From NCBI GenBank assembly GCA_947500845.1, contig CANMTP010000008.1, positions 1 through 64,000 on the forward strand: 64,000 bases of DNA, read 5' to 3'. The translations under genes were made by a program, and so were the position numbers. The notes below the pieces were generated by a model. It searched no databases and had not been told where the DNA came from. It was given only the letters and a program-made list of their open reading frames with translations. The first letter of the stretch is position 1. Each line of letters begins with the position of its first letter. Positions 62,638 to 64,000 of this stretch are shown in pieces. The stretch is from an uncultured Aquimarina sp. (GTDB taxonomy: Bacteria > Bacteroidota > Bacteroidia > Flavobacteriales > Flavobacteriaceae).

Positions 62638-63894
62638 ATGGAATCAGTTCAGGCCATAAAACAACGATTTGGAATTATAGGAAACGATCCAAAACTTAAT
62701 CGTGCGGTAGAAAAAGCCATTCAGGTTGCTCCCACAGATATTTCGGTACTGGTAACTGGAGAAAGTGGAGTGGGAAAAGAAAGTATCCCTAAAATTATTC
62801 ACTCTTTATCTCATCGTAAGCACGGAAAATATATTGCTGTAAACTGTGGTGCCATACCAGAAGGAACAATTGATAGTGAGCTTTTTGGTCACGAAAAAGG
62901 AGCATTCACCGGAGCTACACAAACTCGTAGTGGATATTTTGAAGTTGCAAGTGGTGGCACCATATTTCTTGACGAAGTAGGAGAACTTCCCCTAACTACG
63001 CAAGTACGCTTATTAAGAGTTCTTGAAAATGGCGAATTCATCAAAGTTGGGTCTTCAAAGGTGCAAAAAACAGATGTTCGTATTGTAGCCGCAACAAACG
63101 TAAATATGTTTGAAGCTATTAAAAAAGAAAGGTTCAGAGAAGATCTGTATTATCGTTTAAGTACCGTAGAAATCCTTCTGCCTCCACTTAGAGAACGTAA
63201 AGGAGATATTCATCTGTTATTTAGAAAATTTGCTTCAGATTTTGCTACAAAATATAAAATGCCAACCATTCGCTTAACAGATGATGCAGTTAGCTTGCTG
63301 GAAAAATATCACTGGAGCGGTAATATTAGACAATTACGCAACATTGCAGAACAAATTTCGGTCCTTGAACAAGAGAGAACTATATCGGCTACTAGCTTGC
63401 ATGGCTATTTACCTAATATAGGAAGTAACTTGCCCGCTGTAATTTCTTCAAGTAAAAAAGAAAGCGATTTTAGTAACGAAAGAGAGATTTTATACAAAGT
63501 ACTTTTCGATATGAAAAGTGATCTTAATGACCTCAAAAAGTTAACTATGGAGTTAATGCAAAGTGGTAATATGCAGCAAGTACAAAAGGATAATGAAGGA
63601 TTGATCAGGAAGATCTATAGGGAAGATGAGCAAGAAGAAGTTCGCTTTGAAGAACCTACCGCACCTGCCGAGGTTTTACAAATACCTCCTCCTTCTACTC
63701 CGTCAAAAGAAGAGGATAAATATCATTTTGCCGAAGAAATCGAAGAAGAAGAGACATTATCTTTGCATGATAAAGAACTCGAATTGATCAAAAAATCATT
63801 AGAGCGTCATCGAGGAAAACGTAAAGCAGCTGCAGAAGAATTGGGAATAAGCGAACGTACCCTTTACAGAAAAATCAAACAATATGACCTGTAA
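62638..63894 (+). CDS. Sigma-54 activator without receiver domain
   Basis: A 418-aa protein consisting almost entirely of the sigma-54 AAA+ domain from its N-terminus: Walker A GESGVGKE (41-48), GAFTGA (88-93), FLDEVGEL, and the R-finger region FREDLYYRL. An acidic and Pro-rich linker (about 300-385, PTAPAEVLQIPPPSTPSKEED) and a Fis-type helix-turn-helix (KRKAAAEELGISERTLYRKIKQYDL) follow. With no sensor or receiver domain it may be controlled by level or by partner proteins. It occupies the miaB-lptE interval, an order I recall from other Flavobacteriia. Confidence 0.93.
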   Translation: MESVQAIKQRFGIIGNDPKLNRAVEKAIQVAPTDISVLVTGESGVGKESIPKIIHSLSHRKHGKYIAVNCGAIPEGTIDSELFGHEKGAFTGATQTRSGYFEVASGGTIFLDEVGELPLTTQVRLLRVLENGEFIKVGSSKVQKTDVRIVAATNVNMFEAIKKERFREDLYYRLSTVEILLPPLRERKGDIHLLFRKFASDFATKYKMPTIRLTDDAVSLLEKYHWSGNIRQLRNIAEQISVLEQERTISATSLHGYLPNIGSNLPAVISSSKKESDFSNEREILYKVLFDMKSDLNDLKKLTMELMQSGNMQQVQKDNEGLIRKIYREDEQEEVRFEEPTAPAEVLQIPPPSTPSKEEDKYHFAEEIEEEETLSLHDKELELIKKSLERHRGKRKAAAEELGISERTLYRKIKQYDL

Positions 63895-63896
63895 TA

Positions 63897-63917
63897 GGTT
63901 TGAGGTTTGAGGTTTGA
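63897..63917 (+). repeat. Three heptamer repeats GGTTTGA
   Basis: Three perfect tandem copies of GGTTTGA immediately after the sigma-54 activator stop codon, 35 bases before the next gene. A possible slippage tract. Confidence 0.8.
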
Positions 63918-63951
63918 GAAAAATGGAATTATCGAAATTTATAAAAAATTG

Positions 63952-64000
63952 ATGAGTAGTATAAAACATATTGTAGTTAGTATTTTTACACTGGTATTAA
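63952..64000 (+). CDS. Start of a probable lptE-like gene (cut by window end)
   Basis: An ATG at 63952 opens a frame reading MSSIKHIVVSIFTLVL up to the window edge. This is a positively charged start followed by a hydrophobic stretch, like a signal or lipoprotein signal peptide. Downstream of miaB and the sigma-54 activator, Flavobacteriia usually encode LptE, which supports lipopolysaccharide delivery to the outer membrane. Only 16 codons are visible, so the assignment is contextual. Confidence 0.45.
   Translation, partial: MSSIKHIVVSIFTLVL

Noticed and set aside
1-64000. Prophage, transposon, integron, CRISPR array or defence system
   Set aside because: No integrase, transposase, phage structural gene, cas gene, spacer-like repeat array or known defence gene was found.

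Overview
The window comes from a member of the Bacteroidota, almost certainly a marine-type Flavobacteriaceae. It carries the gliding/type IX secretion genes gldK-gldL-gldM-gldN next to topA. Several intergenic regions hold the Bacteroidota promoter form (TTG about 20 bases upstream of TAnnTTTG), Shine-Dalgarno sequences are rare, and many protein families are flavobacterial. I see no integrase, transposase, phage gene, CRISPR array or rRNA.

Layout. Bases 1-4567 hold a truncated MscS-like gene, a lipoprotein beta-carbonic anhydrase, an acyl-CoA dehydrogenase and a fumarate reductase-type flavoprotein. Bases 4568-5613 are gene-poor: one small Cys-rich gene, a decayed dps fragment, a perfect 20-bp hairpin and two pairs of exact 14-bp repeats. 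Bases 5614-34014 form a large oxidoreductase island. It has two separate xanthine oxidase-family molybdenum hydroxylase gene sets with Tat-type iron-sulfur subunits (5614-12319 minus, 27033-34014 plus). Between them lie an AraC regulator, a giant 1796-aa sigma-54 activator with 7-8 GAF units, and a run of redox and detoxification genes (pyridine-nucleotide disulfide oxidoreductase, two F420H2:NADP+ oxidoreductase-like proteins, Ohr, several SDRs, a quinone reductase, VOC and SnoaL-type proteins). Each molybdenum operon also encodes an outer-membrane barrel protein. The genes together suggest periplasmic oxidation of aldehydes or aromatic/N-heterocyclic compounds with cytoplasmic detoxification of electrophiles and peroxides; the substrate is not shown by the sequence.

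Bases 34050-40667 (minus) are a polyamine operon: arginine decarboxylase, agmatinase, a deoxyhypusine synthase-like protein, small proteins, an RMD1-family membrane protein and a retropepsin-like/RimK ATP-grasp fusion. It is preceded by a long leader with a candidate structured RNA. An initiator tRNA-Met gene (41316-41388) follows, with a decayed second copy between it and its promoter.

Bases 41559-48164 hold an RND efflux operon with a divergent-in-time but same-strand MarR regulator and a palindromic operator. Bases 48322-51727 hold an ABC-F ATPase, a DUF983 protein and a FAD oxidoreductase. Bases 51798-60137 (minus) are topA, an arginase-fold protein with degraded metal ligands, and gldKLMN. 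Bases 60245-64000 hold a membrane protein, miaB, a receiver-less sigma-54 activator and the first codons of a probable lptE.

Coordinates, motifs and repeats were read directly from the sequence. Family names come from recognising motifs without database searches.
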